DNA from: Oscillospiraceae bacterium
Lineage (GTDB): Bacteria > Bacillota > Clostridia > Oscillospirales > Oscillospiraceae
DNA: 64,000 bases
Direction: 5' to 3'
Assembly (NCBI GenBank): GCA_902775355.1
Contig: CACYLY010000002.1
Location: 18,186 to 82,185, forward strand
Shown here: positions 44,627 to 53,236 of the stretch, in pieces
How positions within the stretch are numbered: the first letter of the stretch is position 1
How the letters are laid out: every line of letters starts with the position of its first letter
Translations under genes and position numbers: made by a program
The notes under the pieces: model-generated
What the model was told of the DNA's origin: nothing
The model's input: only the letters and a program-made list of their open reading frames with translations
The model's database searches: none

Positions 44627-45355
44627 ATGCTGGAGATACGGAATCTGAGCTTTGCCGTCGATGAAGACGACAAACAGAAGGAAATCATCCACGACCTGAA
44701 CCTGACCATCGAGGACGGGAAATTCACAGTCATCACCGGGCCCAACGGCAGCGGCAAGTCCACCCTGGCCCGGCTCATCATGGGCATCGAAAAGCCCATC
44801 TCCGGCAGCATCCTGCTGGACGGGGAGGATATCACCGCCCTGGACATCACCGAGCGGGCGAAAAAGGGCATCAGCTTTGCCTTTCAGCAGCCGGTGCGCT
44901 TCAAGGGCATCCGGGTGAAGGACTTGCTGTGCCTGGCGGCGGGAAAGCGCATCTCCGTGTCCGAGGCCTGCGCCTACCTCTCCGAGGTGGGGCTCTGCGC
45001 CCGGGACTATATCGACCGGGAGATCAATTCCTCCCTCTCCGGCGGTGAGCTGAAGCGCATCGAGATCGCGACCCTTCTGGCGCGCAAGACCCGCCTCTCC
45101 GTCTTTGACGAGCCGGAGGCCGGCATCGACCTCTGGAGCTTCCAGAACCTGATCCGCATTTTCGAAAAGATGCGTGCGGAGATCCGGGACAGCGCCATCG
45201 TCATCATCTCCCACCAGGAGCGGATCCTGCAGATCGCGGACGAGATCCTGGTCCTGGCCGACGGACGGATCAGCGAGAAGGGCACGCCGGCGGAGATCCT
45301 GCCCAGGCTCATCGGGCAGTCCGCGCCGGTCAGCGCCTGCCAGAAGCTGCAGTAA
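44627..45355 (+). CDS. sufC: SufC-like ABC ATPase of a minimal Fe-S assembly system
   Basis: A 242-residue ATPase: Walker A GPNGSGKSTL, Q-loop AFQQPVRFKGI (SufC-typical), signature SLSGGELKRIEIA and Walker B LSVFDEPEAGID, then the switch His in IISHQERIL. With the next gene it forms a two-gene SufBC-like unit lacking SufS, SufU and SufD, matching the minimal SUF-like (SMS) systems of anaerobes. It powers scaffold rearrangement during Fe-S cluster assembly. Confidence 0.93.
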   Translation: MLEIRNLSFAVDEDDKQKEIIHDLNLTIEDGKFTVITGPNGSGKSTLARLIMGIEKPISGSILLDGEDITALDITERAKKGISFAFQQPVRFKGIRVKDLLCLAAGKRISVSEACAYLSEVGLCARDYIDREINSSLSGGELKRIEIATLLARKTRLSVFDEPEAGIDLWSFQNLIRIFEKMRAEIRDSAIVIISHQERILQIADEILVLADGRISEKGTPAEILPRLIGQSAPVSACQKLQ

Positions 45356-45368
45356 GGAGGGGAAGGAC

Positions 45369-46295
45369 ATGGTACAGCTTGACGCCATTCAGAAGCGCCT
45401 GATCGAGGAGATCGCGGATCTCCACAGCGTGCCCACGGGAGCCTACAACTTCCGAGCCAACAGCAAGCTGGCAGGGCGCAATACCACCGCCAATATCGAC
45501 ATCGTCTCCAAGCCCGACGGCAGCGGTATCGACATCCACGTGAAGCCCGGCACCAAAAATGAGAGCGTGCACATCCCGGTGGTCCTCTCCGAGAGCGGCA
45601 TCAAGGAGACGGTGTACAACGACTTCTATATCGGCGAGGGGGCCGACGTGGTCATCGTGGCCGGCTGCGGCATCGACAACTGCGGCAGCCAGGACTCCGA
45701 GCACGACGGGATCCACCGTTTCTACGTGGGCAAAAACGCGAAGATCAAGTATGTGGAAAAGCACTACGGCTCCGGTGACGGGCGGGGCCAGCGCATCCTG
45801 AATCCGGTGACGGAGGTCTACCAGGAGGAGGGCAGCTCCGTGGAGATGGAGATGGAGCAGATCAAGGGCGTGGACTCCACCGAGCGGACCACCCTGGCCG
45901 AGCTCAAGGCCGACGCCCGCCTGGTGGTGAAGGAACGGCTCATGACCCACGGCAGCCAGAACGCCGTCAGCACCTATCAGGTGAACCTGAACGGGGCCGG
46001 GGGCACGGCGGACGTTGTGTCCCGCTCCGTGGCAAGGGACGAGTCCAGCCAGACCTTCAACGCCCGCATCACCGGCAACGCCCCCTGCAGCGGCCACACG
46101 GAGTGCGACTCCATCATCATGGACAAGGGACGGATCCTAGCCATCCCGTCTTTGGAGGCCAACGACGTGGACGCCATGCTGGTCCACGAGGCGGCCATCG
46201 GCAAGATCGCCGGGGATCAGCTGGTGAAGCTCATGACCCTGGGCCTCACCGAGCAGGAGGCGGAGGAGCAGATCATCAACGGCTTCCTGCGCTGA
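45369..46295 (+). CDS. SufB/SufD-like Fe-S scaffold protein
   Basis: A 308-residue beta-helix protein of the SufBD family, shorter than E. coli SufB (495) and SufD (423). Core features are GSQDSEHDGIHRFYVG, KYVEKHYGSGDGRGQRI, the NARITGNAPCSGHTECDSI segment with the conserved Cys, and AIPSLEANDVDAMLVHEAAIGKI with the conserved Glu/His near the C terminus. The ATG at 45369 follows TAAGGAGGGGAAGG. Small size and pairing with SufC fit the SmsB type. The last 67 bp of the gene and its terminator are duplicated 617 bp downstream. Confidence 0.92.
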   Translation: MVQLDAIQKRLIEEIADLHSVPTGAYNFRANSKLAGRNTTANIDIVSKPDGSGIDIHVKPGTKNESVHIPVVLSESGIKETVYNDFYIGEGADVVIVAGCGIDNCGSQDSEHDGIHRFYVGKNAKIKYVEKHYGSGDGRGQRILNPVTEVYQEEGSSVEMEMEQIKGVDSTERTTLAELKADARLVVKERLMTHGSQNAVSTYQVNLNGAGGTADVVSRSVARDESSQTFNARITGNAPCSGHTECDSIIMDKGRILAIPSLEANDVDAMLVHEAAIGKIAGDQLVKLMTLGLTEQEAEEQIINGFLR

Positions 46296-46355
46296 GGATC
46301 CTCAAGAAAAGCACCTGAACAGAAGAGCGGATCGCCTCCTGTTCAGGTGCTTTTT
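46229..46355 (+). repeat. 127-bp direct repeat, copy 1 (end of scaffold gene plus terminator)
   Basis: From GCTCATGACCCTGGG in the last codons of the scaffold gene through its terminator U-run. A second copy with only a handful of differences lies at 46846-46972. The intervening 490 bp would be the inserted or duplicated segment. Confidence 0.92.
46307..46355 (+). terminator. Terminator of the C69-sufC-sufB operon
   Basis: A 16-bp perfect stem AAAAGCACCTGAACAG / CTGTTCAGGTGCTTTT with a 16-nt loop, followed by TTCC. It starts 12 bp past the stop. Confidence 0.92.
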
Positions 46356-46449
46356 CCGGCTTCCGCCAATTTTTTCGAGCTTCCTGCGAGGATAGATCAC
46401 CTGGTGGAGCTATGGGACAAGGGCCTGATCAAAGCCGCCGAGAACGCGC

Positions 46450-46550
46450 AAAAAAGCCCCGCCGTGAAAGGCGGGGGAGATGTTATAGAAGCGGCGTCAC
46501 CCCCCAGCCTTTCAGACGGAAAAGCGTCCTTGGGGGTACCCACCGCTTCT
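46450..46550 (-). ncRNA. Candidate structured small RNA, about 100 nt
   Basis: On the minus strand, immediately after a near-consensus promoter, the predicted RNA begins at the first base of an 8-bp stem AGAAGCGG (46550-46543) that pairs with CCGCTTCT (46494-46487). Inside it CCCCC pairs with GGGGG, capped by an apical region of about 25 nt. After ATAACATCTC comes an intrinsic terminator CCCCGCC-TTTCAC-GGCGGGG followed by six U's, ending near 46450. No open reading frame with a ribosome binding site is included. I do not recognise the family; it may be a stand-alone regulatory RNA or an RNA left from an IS200/IS605-like end. Confidence 0.65.
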
Positions 46551-46556
46551 GATTAA

Positions 46557-46585
46557 AGTATACGCTCATCCTCCGAAGAAAGCAA
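46557..46585 (-). promoter_or_regulatory. Promoter of the candidate small RNA
   Basis: On the minus strand TTGCTT (46585-46580), a 17-bp spacer and TATACT (46562-46557). The predicted start, about 7 nt later (46550), coincides with the base of the RNA hairpin. Confidence 0.75.
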
Positions 46586-46592
46586 GCCTATA

Positions 46593-46847
46593 TTTCAGGA
46601 GCAGGACGAGCAGGCGACGGACCGGGAGCGGATGATGAACGCCAGGGCGGAGGGGCGGAACTTCGAGGCCCTGAAGGCCTGCCAGAAGAAGGTCCGGAGC
46701 CTGGAGGCGCTGGAGCGGAAGCTGCAGCGGCAGATGGACGCGCTGGAGGCGGCAAAGGAAGGAACGGATTGCCACACCGTAGGGAGGCATGCCCACATGC
46801 CTCCGGAAGACGGCGGAGCGATCAAGGGATCGCTCCCTACGATTCGC
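46593..46847 (+). repeat. 255-bp direct repeat, copy A
   Basis: Runs from TTTCAGGAGCAGGACGAG to GATTCGC and matches 47411-47666 at roughly 90% identity by eye. It includes the 64-bp palindromic element at 46778-46841. Confidence 0.88.
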
Positions 46848-46853
46848 TCATGA
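46632..46853 (+). pseudogene. Decayed coiled-coil gene fragment, copy A
   Basis: An open frame whose first 50 codons read as a charged coiled coil (NARAEGRNFEALKACQKKVR, then a SLEALERKLQRQ helix) before running into the palindromic repeat. The wider reading frame begins further left (QEQDEQATDRER). The same module occurs at 47351-47713 and in part at 47980-48034. It resembles segments of very large polyproteins carried by phages and conjugative elements; this is an impression, not a confirmed match. No ribosome binding site. Confidence 0.6.
46778..46841. repeat. 64-bp palindromic element, copy A
   Basis: Bounded by CGTAGGGA and TCCCTACG. It has two internal hairpins, GGAGGCATG/CATGCCTCC and GAGCGATC/GATCGCTC. 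It shares the CGTAGGG end with the intergenic and in-gene repeats elsewhere in the window. Confidence 0.9.
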
Positions 46854-46912
46854 CCCTGGGCCTCACCGAGCAGGAGGCGGAGGAACAGATCATCAACGGC
46901 TTCCTGCGCTGA
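46846..46912 (+). pseudogene. Duplicated 3' end of the SufB-like gene
   Basis: This encodes the last 21 residues (LMTLGLTEQEAEEQIING then FLR and stop) of the scaffold protein, detached from the rest of the gene. One silent change (GAG to GAA) separates it from the functional copy, so the duplication is recent. Confidence 0.88.
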
Positions 46913-46972
46913 GGATTCCCAACAAAAGCACCTGAACAGAAGAGCGGATCGCCTCCTGTTCAGGTGCTTTTT
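46846..46972 (+). repeat. 127-bp direct repeat, copy 2
   Basis: Second copy of the scaffold-gene end and terminator. The stem AAAAGCACCTGAACAG/CTGTTCAGGTGCTTTT is preserved at 46924-46971, so this copy should also stop plus-strand transcription. Confidence 0.92.
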
Positions 46973-47298
46973 TGTGTTACCGAGTCGGTTTTGGTCTTGC
47001 TGCGCGGAGGGGGTGCAAGGACAACTCATCCGATAATGCCATTCCAATCAACGGACTTGATAAAGAAATCCAACACGCGGAAGGGACCTATGCCATGCTT
47101 GGCATAGCAAAAGGCAGTGACGTGACGTTTGCCGTAGTCTTTACTGTTGATCAATACTCGAATGTGACAAGCATGGAGCCATTCAATATCGCACACACAA
47201 TCAACGGGAGAATAAAAAGAGAGGATTGGTCGTCCTCAAAAGACCAGCCTTTCAGAGAAATCTCATCCCGGCTACCACAATCCTCTAAAATAATATAA
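46972..47298 (+). pseudogene. Orphan open frame, probable gene fragment
   Basis: An open frame of 108 codons without a credible ribosome binding site, starting inside the terminator U-run. From about codon 23 it reads like real protein (NAIPINGLDKEIQHAEGTYA then MLGIAKGSDVTFAVVFTVDQ). Its A+T content is higher than in the neighbouring genes. It may be a remnant of a mobile-element polyprotein domain. I do not recognise the family. Confidence 0.4.
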
Positions 47299-47410
47299 CA
47301 CAGGTGCTTGAAATTGTCAAAGAAACAAAAATGGCATTTTAAGCGAAGATGTGCTAAAGCACTTTGGCGAGGGGAGATTGTCGAACGGTTATTATTCGGG
47401 AAGAACACTA

Positions 47411-47666
47411 TTCCAGGAGAAGGATGAGCTGCCGACGGACCGGAAGCTGCTGATGAACGCCAGGGCGGAGGGGCGGAACGCCGAGGTCCTGACGGCCTAC
47501 CAAAAGAAGGTCAGGAGCCTGGAGGCGCTGGAGCGGAAGCTGCAGCGGCAGTTGGACGCGCTGGAGGCGGCGAAGGAAGGAACGGATTGCCACACCGTAG
47601 GGAGGCATGCCCACATGCCTCCGGAAGACGGAGGAGCGATCAAGGGATCGCTCCCTACGGTTCGCT
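47411..47666 (+). repeat. 255-bp direct repeat, copy B
   Basis: Counterpart of 46593-46847, with scattered substitutions (for example GCCTACCAAAAGAAG against GCCTGCCAGAAGAAG). The differences are mostly outside the palindromic element, which is almost unchanged. Confidence 0.88.
47596..47659. repeat. 64-bp palindromic element, copy B
   Basis: Differs from copy A at a single position (GGAGGA for GGCGGA). Its near identity, against the more diverged flanks, suggests later conversion or strong structural constraint. Confidence 0.9.
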
Positions 47667-47747
47667 TGGCGCGTTCTGAGATGGGAATAATATTATTCCG
47701 GTACAATTTGTGATAAAAAATCCTCCGCTTACAGAGGACGACTCTAC

Positions 47748-48122
47748 ATGACGGTGGCTCTGACAAGAATCAAAGCCGACGTCTTGGGGAGGACGAGCGG
47801 AACTGAATCCACGACCTCCTCCCTGTTGTCAGCTTCTAAATATAATATAGCAGATATATTCAGAGAACTCAAGCCGGAAGATGCATGTTTTCTGAAATAT
47901 GTACCAGACGGATTCTTGAGCGGCGAGCAGAAGGAGGCAAAGCAAAAAGCGATCGTTTCCGATCTGAGGAAGATAGAAGTGCTAAAGTATCAAGAGCGGG
48001 ACGAGCTGCCGACGGACCGGGAGCTGTTGATGAACGATCTTTCTACTTCGCCGCGCTCTGTTCTGGATGAAAGGACGGGTGGACGTTTCACGCCGGAGAC
48101 CAGGAAGGATGCTGCTAGTTGA
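47748..48122 (+). pseudogene. Gene fragment with third partial copy of the module
   Basis: An open frame of 124 codons that includes IFRELKPEDACFLKYVPDGF, then QERDELPTDRELLMN, the start of the module seen in copies A and B (48-bp match at 47988-48034). The frame then diverges. It starts with ATG at 47748 but has no good ribosome binding site. Probably a truncated relic of the same large gene. Confidence 0.45.
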
Positions 48123-48185
48123 CGCTTTCTATCGTAGAAACAAGCGGAGGCGATTGCTCGCTTCCGCTAGTTGCTTATCCGGTTT

Positions 48186-48815
48186 TCAAAGCATCTGCAG
48201 GATCTTTTCATATCCCGCGTCGGCAAGGGGGAGAGAGCGCTCCAGCAGGGCCTGGCCCCGGGCGCGGTAGGCCTCTACAAAGGCCTCGTCCCTGATGGAG
48301 GAGAGATTGATGCACACATTCAGCCAGGCGCCCTGCATGGCGGCCTTCAGACTCAGGAAGGCCACGCCCAGGTCGCTGGCGGAGCTCTGGTTGAAGCCGG
48401 ATTCCAGGAAGTCATAGCCCAGTTCAATGGCCTCGTCGCAGAGCTCCATGCACTCCAGCGGGGTGTTGGTGCAGGCTTTCAGGCCCGCCTGGATGGCTGC
48501 GGAGCGCTCCGCCTTCTGCTCCTCGGTGTCCTTGGGCAGGGTGAAGGCAGCGCTGACGGCGTTGAAGGCCTCGGTGTCCCGGTCCATCACGTCCAGGAGC
48601 TTATCCTGCAGAGCTTTTCCCTTGGCTTCCACCTCGGCGGCAAATGCGGCGTATTCCGCATACTTCTTCCGCCCCTGGGTCAGGCAGGCCACCATGGCGG
48701 CGAGACCCGCGCCCATGGAGCCGATCAGGGCCGCGGCGGAGCCGCCGCCGGGCGCCGGGGCGTCGGAGGACAGGGTCTGCACAAAATCGGTCAGCTGCAT
48801 TTCGGAGAGCTTCAT
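48186..48815 (-). CDS. fchA: Methenyl-THF cyclohydrolase / formimino-THF cyclodeaminase
   Basis: A 209-residue helical enzyme of the FTCD C-terminal-domain family (PAPGGGSAAALIGSMGAGL, with MVACLTQGRKKY). It converts 5-formimino-THF to 5,10-methenyl-THF plus ammonia, and may hydrolyse the product to 10-formyl-THF. The ATG at 48815 is favoured because TGAGGTGG sits just upstream; a GTG at 48824 is part of that site. It follows ftcD by 10 bp. In mammals the two activities are fused; here they are separate but adjacent. Confidence 0.93.
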   Translation of the reverse strand: MKLSEMQLTDFVQTLSSDAPAPGGGSAAALIGSMGAGLAAMVACLTQGRKKYAEYAAFAAEVEAKGKALQDKLLDVMDRDTEAFNAVSAAFTLPKDTEEQKAERSAAIQAGLKACTNTPLECMELCDEAIELGYDFLESGFNQSSASDLGVAFLSLKAAMQGAWLNVCINLSSIRDEAFVEAYRARGQALLERSLPLADAGYEKILQML

Positions 48816-48825
48816 ATCCGCCACC

Positions 48826-49740
48826 TCAGCCTTTCATGTCGATCAGGTGATACTCCATGATCTGCTTTTTGCAGTCGAAGTTCTCGATCTTGAGATAATA
48901 TTCCGCACAGTCGATCAGCGCCTTGGCCGGGGTCAGGCCCACGATCTCGCTGCCGATGATGCGCACGCCGTAGCGGTCGGCCAGGGCGCGGATCATCTCA
49001 TAGGCGTAGAAGAGGGGGGTGTCCTCGTAGTTCACCATGTTCATGGAGACCTGGGCGATGTTCCGCTCCTCCAGCATGATGCCGATGGCCTTGCAGGAAC
49101 GGAAGCCGCCGGAGGAGCCACGAATGGCCTTGGCGATCTTCTTGGCGATCTCCACGTCGGCGGTGTCCAGATTCACGTTGAAGGCGATCAGGGGCATCCG
49201 GGCGCCGATGGCGGTGATGCCGGCGGTGGGGTGGATCTTCCGCTCGCCGAAATCCGGCGCCCATTCCGGCTGTAGCAGCTTTTCGGGCATGCCCTCGAAC
49301 TGGCCCTTGCGGCAGGAGGCCAGGTTCCGGCGCTCCGGGCGGGTGGCAGAGTCCTCATACAGGAAGGAGGGGAGACCCAGCTCCTCCCAGCAGCGCTGGG
49401 CGACCCGCTTGGAGATCTCCACACACTCGGCCACGGTCACGTCCATCTGAGGAACGAAGGGGATCACGTCCACCGCGCCCATGCGGGGATGCTGGCCCTC
49501 GTGCCTGGTCATGTCGATGGTCTCCACGGCCTTCTTGGCCAGCTGAAAAGCCACTTCCTCGATGGCCTTGGGAGAGCCGATCAGGGTGAAGACGCAGCGG
49601 TTGTGGTTGCCGTCGGTCTGCACGTCGAAGAGCGTGCAGCCGGGGACGGAGTAAGCCGTGTCCACCAGACCCTGAAACACCTCGGGGTCTTTTTCTTTGC
49701 TGACGGAAAAATTGGGGATGCATTCCACAAGCTTTGCCAT
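48826..49740 (-). CDS. ftcD: Glutamate formimidoyltransferase
   Basis: A 304-residue stand-alone formiminotransferase: N-formimino-L-glutamate plus THF gives 5-formimino-THF plus glutamate. Family patterns are ECIPNFSVSKEKD, FDVQTDGNHNRCVFTLIGS, GQHPRMGAVDVIPFVP (catalytic His segment) and GARMPLIAFNVNLDT. Length equals the formiminotransferase domain alone. CGGAGGG is 8 nt before the ATG. It is transcribed divergently from hutU, with fchA behind it. Confidence 0.95.
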   Translation of the reverse strand: MAKLVECIPNFSVSKEKDPEVFQGLVDTAYSVPGCTLFDVQTDGNHNRCVFTLIGSPKAIEEVAFQLAKKAVETIDMTRHEGQHPRMGAVDVIPFVPQMDVTVAECVEISKRVAQRCWEELGLPSFLYEDSATRPERRNLASCRKGQFEGMPEKLLQPEWAPDFGERKIHPTAGITAIGARMPLIAFNVNLDTADVEIAKKIAKAIRGSSGGFRSCKAIGIMLEERNIAQVSMNMVNYEDTPLFYAYEMIRALADRYGVRIIGSEIVGLTPAKALIDCAEYYLKIENFDCKKQIMEYHLIDMKG

Positions 49741-49847
49741 GTTTGAACCCTCCGAATGTTATTTGTGATTTGCGGGATCAGTTTATCACAGGAGGCTTTC
49801 GCTGTCCAGAGGAATCGCGTTTTTCTCCGTAAACGGGGCGCTTCCTC

Positions 49848-49876
49848 TTGCGCTTCGCTTCAAAAAATGATATAAA
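49848..49876 (+). promoter_or_regulatory. Promoter of hutU-hutI-fhs
   Basis: TTGCGC (49848-49853), 17-bp spacer, TATAAA (49871-49876), about 95 nt before the hutU start. Confidence 0.6.
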
Positions 49877-49970
49877 TATCAATTGGGGCTGAATGCCCGT
49901 GACACTATGGGATCCTCCGCGTCTGCGGAGCACAGAATACGCTTTTTCGGAAGGGAAGGAGATCAACACC

Positions 49971-51916
49971 ATGAACCTTGCAGATGAGGCCATGACCATC
50001 AAGCTGGATTACGAGCTGCCCGAGTATCCCAAGATGGACCCCAGCTACCGCCGCGCTCCCCGTCGGGAGTCCAAGCTCTCGGAAGCTGACAAGGCCCTGG
50101 CTATCAAGAACGCCCTGCGCTACATCCACCCGGACCACCACGCCCAGATGGCGAAGGAATTCGCCCAGGAGCTGGAGGAGAAGGGGAGGATCTACGGCTA
50201 CCGCTTCCGGCCGGAGGGCAAGCTCTCCGGCAAGCCCATCGACCAGTACAAGGGCAAGTGCGTGGAAGGCAGAGCCATTCAGGTCATGATCGACAACAAC
50301 CTGGACTTTGACGTGGCCCTGTACCCCTACGAGCTGGTGACCTACGGCGAGACCGGCCAGGTCTGCCAGAACTGGATGCAGTACCGCCTTATCAAGAAGT
50401 ACCTGGAGGAGCTGACCGACGAGCAGACCCTGGTGGTCATGTCCGGCCATCCCCTGGGCCTTTTCCACTCCCACAAGCTGGCTCCCCGGGTCATCATCTC
50501 CAACGGCCTGATGGTGGGCACCTTTGACGATCAGGAGCACTTCAACCGGGCCGCCGCTCTGGGCGTTGCCAACTACGGCCAGATGACCGCCGGCGGCTGG
50601 ATGTACATTGGGCCCCAGGGCATCGTCCACGGCACCTTCAACACCCTGCTGAACGCCGGCCGTCTGAAGCTGGGCATTCCCCAGGACGGGAACCTGGCGG
50701 GCAAGCTCTTCGTTTCTTCCGGCCTGGGCGGCATGAGCGGCGCCCAGGGCAAGGCCGCCGTCATCGTGGGCGTGGCCTCCATCATCGCCGAGGTGGACGA
50801 GAGCCGCATCCAGACCCGCTACGAGCAGGGCTGGGTCACCCACCGGACGGACTCTCTGGAAGAAGCCGTGAAGATCGCCCTGGAGTATCAGAAGAAGGGC
50901 GAGGGCTGCGCGGTGGCTTACCACGGCAACGTGGTGGACCTGCTGGAGTACCTGCTGGAGAAGAACGTCCACGTGGACCTGATGAGCGACCAGACCTCCT
51001 GCCATGTGCCCTACGACGGCGGCTACTGCCCTCAGGGCCTGACCTTCGAGCAGCGCACCGAGATGCTGGACAAGGACCCCGAGGACTTCCGCAAGCTGGT
51101 GGACAAGTCCTTGCAGCACCACATCGAGCTCATTGAGAAGTTCCATGACCGCGGCACCTACTTTTTCGACTACGGCAACAGCTTCCTGAAGGCCGTGTAC
51201 GACACCGGCGTCAAGAGCATCTGCAAGAACGGCGAGAACGACCTGGACGGCTTTGTCTTCCCCTCCTACGTGGAAGACATCCTGGGCCCCTGCCTCTTCG
51301 ACTACGGCTACGGTCCCTTCCGCTGGTGCTGCCTGAGCCGGGATCCCAAGGACCTGGAGAAGACCGACAAAGCCGCCGCGGAGTATATTAAGGAACACAA
51401 CCGGCGCTATCAGGACTATGACAACTATGTCTGGGTCCGGGACGCCATGGAGAACAAGCTGGTGGTCGGCACCCAGTGCCGCATCCTGTACCAGGACGCC
51501 ATGGGCCGCATGAACATCGCCCTGAAGTTCAACGAGATGGTCCGCAACGGCGAGATCGGCCCCGTGATCCTGGGCCGCGACCATCACGACACCGGCGGCA
51601 CCGACGCGCCCTTCCGGGAGACCTCCAACATCAAGGACGGCTCCAACATCATGGCCGAGATGGCCACCCAGTGCTACGCCGGCAACGCGTCGGCATGGTG
51701 CTGGACGGCTCTGAGCGGGTGGACAACATCCTGAAAATGGCCATGCCCTGGGATACCATGGTGGGCGTAGCCCGCCGCAGCTGGGCCCGCAACGAGCACG
51801 CCATGACCACCGCCGCGGAGTATAACAAGATGTATGCCGGCAAGGATCACATCACCATGCCCTACGTGGCGGACGACGAGCTTGTCGCCGAAGCCGTCAA
51901 GAGCATGAAGAAGTAA
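49971..51916 (+). pseudogene. hutU: Urocanate hydratase, broken by a frameshifting internal deletion
   Basis: Urocanate hydratase adds water to urocanate using tightly bound NAD+. The frame is intact from the ATG at 49971 (AAGGAGATC upstream) through DMATQCYAGNA-like sequence, near 51687. It then jumps: the original frame ends at 51734 with unrelated residues, while the family sequence resumes in the next frame as GMVLDGSERVDNILKMAMP and ends properly at 51916. Missing between the two is the Gly-rich segment expected around NGGGVGIG. The total of 1946 nt is 79 short of 2025, which would give the usual length of about 675 residues. A deletion of about 79 bp is therefore inferred. Loss of this loop should abolish activity unless the change is a sequencing or assembly error. 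Confidence 0.87.
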
Positions 51917-51940
51917 AAAACGGGCTAAAACGGACAAAAG

Positions 51941-51968
51941 GAGAGCGAAGGAAAAAACCTTCGCTCTC
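51941..51968 (+). promoter_or_regulatory. Strong hairpin between hutU and hutI
   Basis: An 11-bp perfect stem GAGAGCGAAGG / CCTTCGCTCTC with a loop of six A's. Only TTC follows, so it is a weak terminator at best. It may protect or separate the hutI-fhs message. The hutI ribosome binding site lies 10 bp downstream. Confidence 0.55.
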
Positions 51969-51985
51969 TTCGGGAAAGGACTGCT

Positions 51986-53236
51986 ATGGACAGAGTATTG
52001 GTGCACAATATCGGCATGCTGGCTACGCCCCGGGGCTTCAGCGCCCGCAGGGGAGAGGAGCAGGGCCGGATCGAAATCCTGCGCAATGCCTGGATCCTCT
52101 GCGAGGAGGGGCGGATCGTCTCCCTGGGGTCCTGCGAACCTCCGGTGACCGAAGCCCGGCGCATCGACGCGGAGGGGCTTCTGGTGACGCCCGGCCTGGT
52201 GGACGCCCACACCCACCTGATCTTCGGCGGCTGGCGGCAGAACGAGCTGGCCCTGAAGCTCCGCGGCGTGACCTATCTGGAGATCCTGGCCCGGGGCGGC
52301 GGCATCCTCTCCACGGTGAAGGCCACCCGGGAGGCCACGGAGGACGAGCTCTTTGACAAAGCCTGGGACGCCCTGGACGAGATGATGGATCTGGGCGTCA
52401 CCACGGTGGAGGCCAAGAGCGGCTACGGTCTGGATCTGGACACGGAGCTGAAGCAGCTGCGGGTGATCCGTCGGCTGAATGAAGAGCACCCGGCGGACCT
52501 GGCGGCCACTTTCCTGGGCGCCCACGCGCTGCCGCCGGAATACAAGGAGGACCGGGAGGCTTATCTGCGCCTGCTCTGCGACCAGGTGATCCCCACGGTC
52601 GCCAAACAGAAGCTGGCGGCGTTTTGCGACGTGTTCTGCGAGACCGGCGTTTTCAGCGCCGAGGAATCCCGCCGGATCCTGGAGACCGGCAAGCGCTTCG
52701 GCCTGATCCCAAAGATCCACGCAGACGAGATCGACCCCATCGGCGGCTCCCAGCTGACCGAAGAGGTGGGTGCCATTTCCGCCGAGCACCTGATCGTCTG
52801 CCCGCCGGAAGGCATTGAAGCCATGCGGAAAGCCGGAACGGTGGCCTGCTGCCTGCCCGCCACCAGCTTTTACCTGGGCTCCACCTTCGCCCCGGTTCGG
52901 GATATGATCGCCGCCGGGGTCCCGGTGGCCCTGGCCTCGGACTTCAACCCCGGCTCCTGCCCCAGCCTGAACCTGCAGTTCGTGATGAACCTGGGCTGCC
53001 TGCGGTACAGGATGACGCCGGAGGAGGTCCTCTCCGGCGTGACCCTGAACGCCGCCGCGGCCATCGCCCGGGCGGACAGCATCGGCTCCCTGGAGAAGGG
53101 CAAGCAGGCGGATCTGGTGATCTGGGACGCTCCGGATCTGGATTTCCTGGGCTACCGCATGGGCAGCAATCTGGCAAGACTGGTTATCAAAAAAGGAAAA
53201 GTACAAGGAGGATGGTTACGTGGCCTATATGACTGA
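51986..53236 (+). CDS. hutI: Imidazolonepropionase
   Basis: A 416-residue amidohydrolase-fold enzyme that opens the imidazolone ring to N-formimino-L-glutamate. Metal ligands are in [10 protein letters not shown], the catalytic [12 protein letters not shown], and [24 protein letters not shown] closes the beta-sandwich domain. Length is normal. GGGAAAGGA precedes the ATG. It overlaps fhs by 17 nt. Confidence 0.96.
   Translation: MDRVLVHNIGMLATPRGFSARRGEEQGRIEILRNAWILCEEGRIVSLGSCEPPVTEARRIDAEGLLVTPGLVDAHTHLIFGGWRQNELALKLRGVTYLEILARGGGILSTVKATREATEDELFDKAWDALDEMMDLGVTTVEAKSGYGLDLDTELKQLRVIRRLNEEHPADLAATFLGAHALPPEYKEDREAYLRLLCDQVIPTVAKQKLAAFCDVFCETGVFSAEESRRILETGKRFGLIPKIHADEIDPIGGSQLTEEVGAISAEHLIVCPPEGIEAMRKAGTVACCLPATSFYLGSTFAPVRDMIAAGVPVALASDFNPGSCPSLNLQFVMNLGCLRYRMTPEEVLSGVTLNAAAAIARADSIGSLEKGKQADLVIWDAPDLDFLGYRMGSNLARLVIKKGKVQGGWLRGLYD

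Larger units (their letters stand above)
47351..47713 (+). pseudogene. Decayed coiled-coil gene fragment, copy B
   Basis: An open frame of 120 codons; the core (TLFQEKDELPTDRKLLMNAR, then a coiled coil) is the counterpart of copy A. It is broken by the same 64-bp palindromic element at 47596-47659, after which the frame continues for about 18 codons of unrelated sequence. No ribosome binding site and no ATG start. Confidence 0.6.

Noticed and set aside
46347-46556. 69-codon plus-strand open frame over the small-RNA region
   Set aside because: It starts in a terminator U-run, has no ribosome binding site, and overlaps the structured minus-strand RNA.
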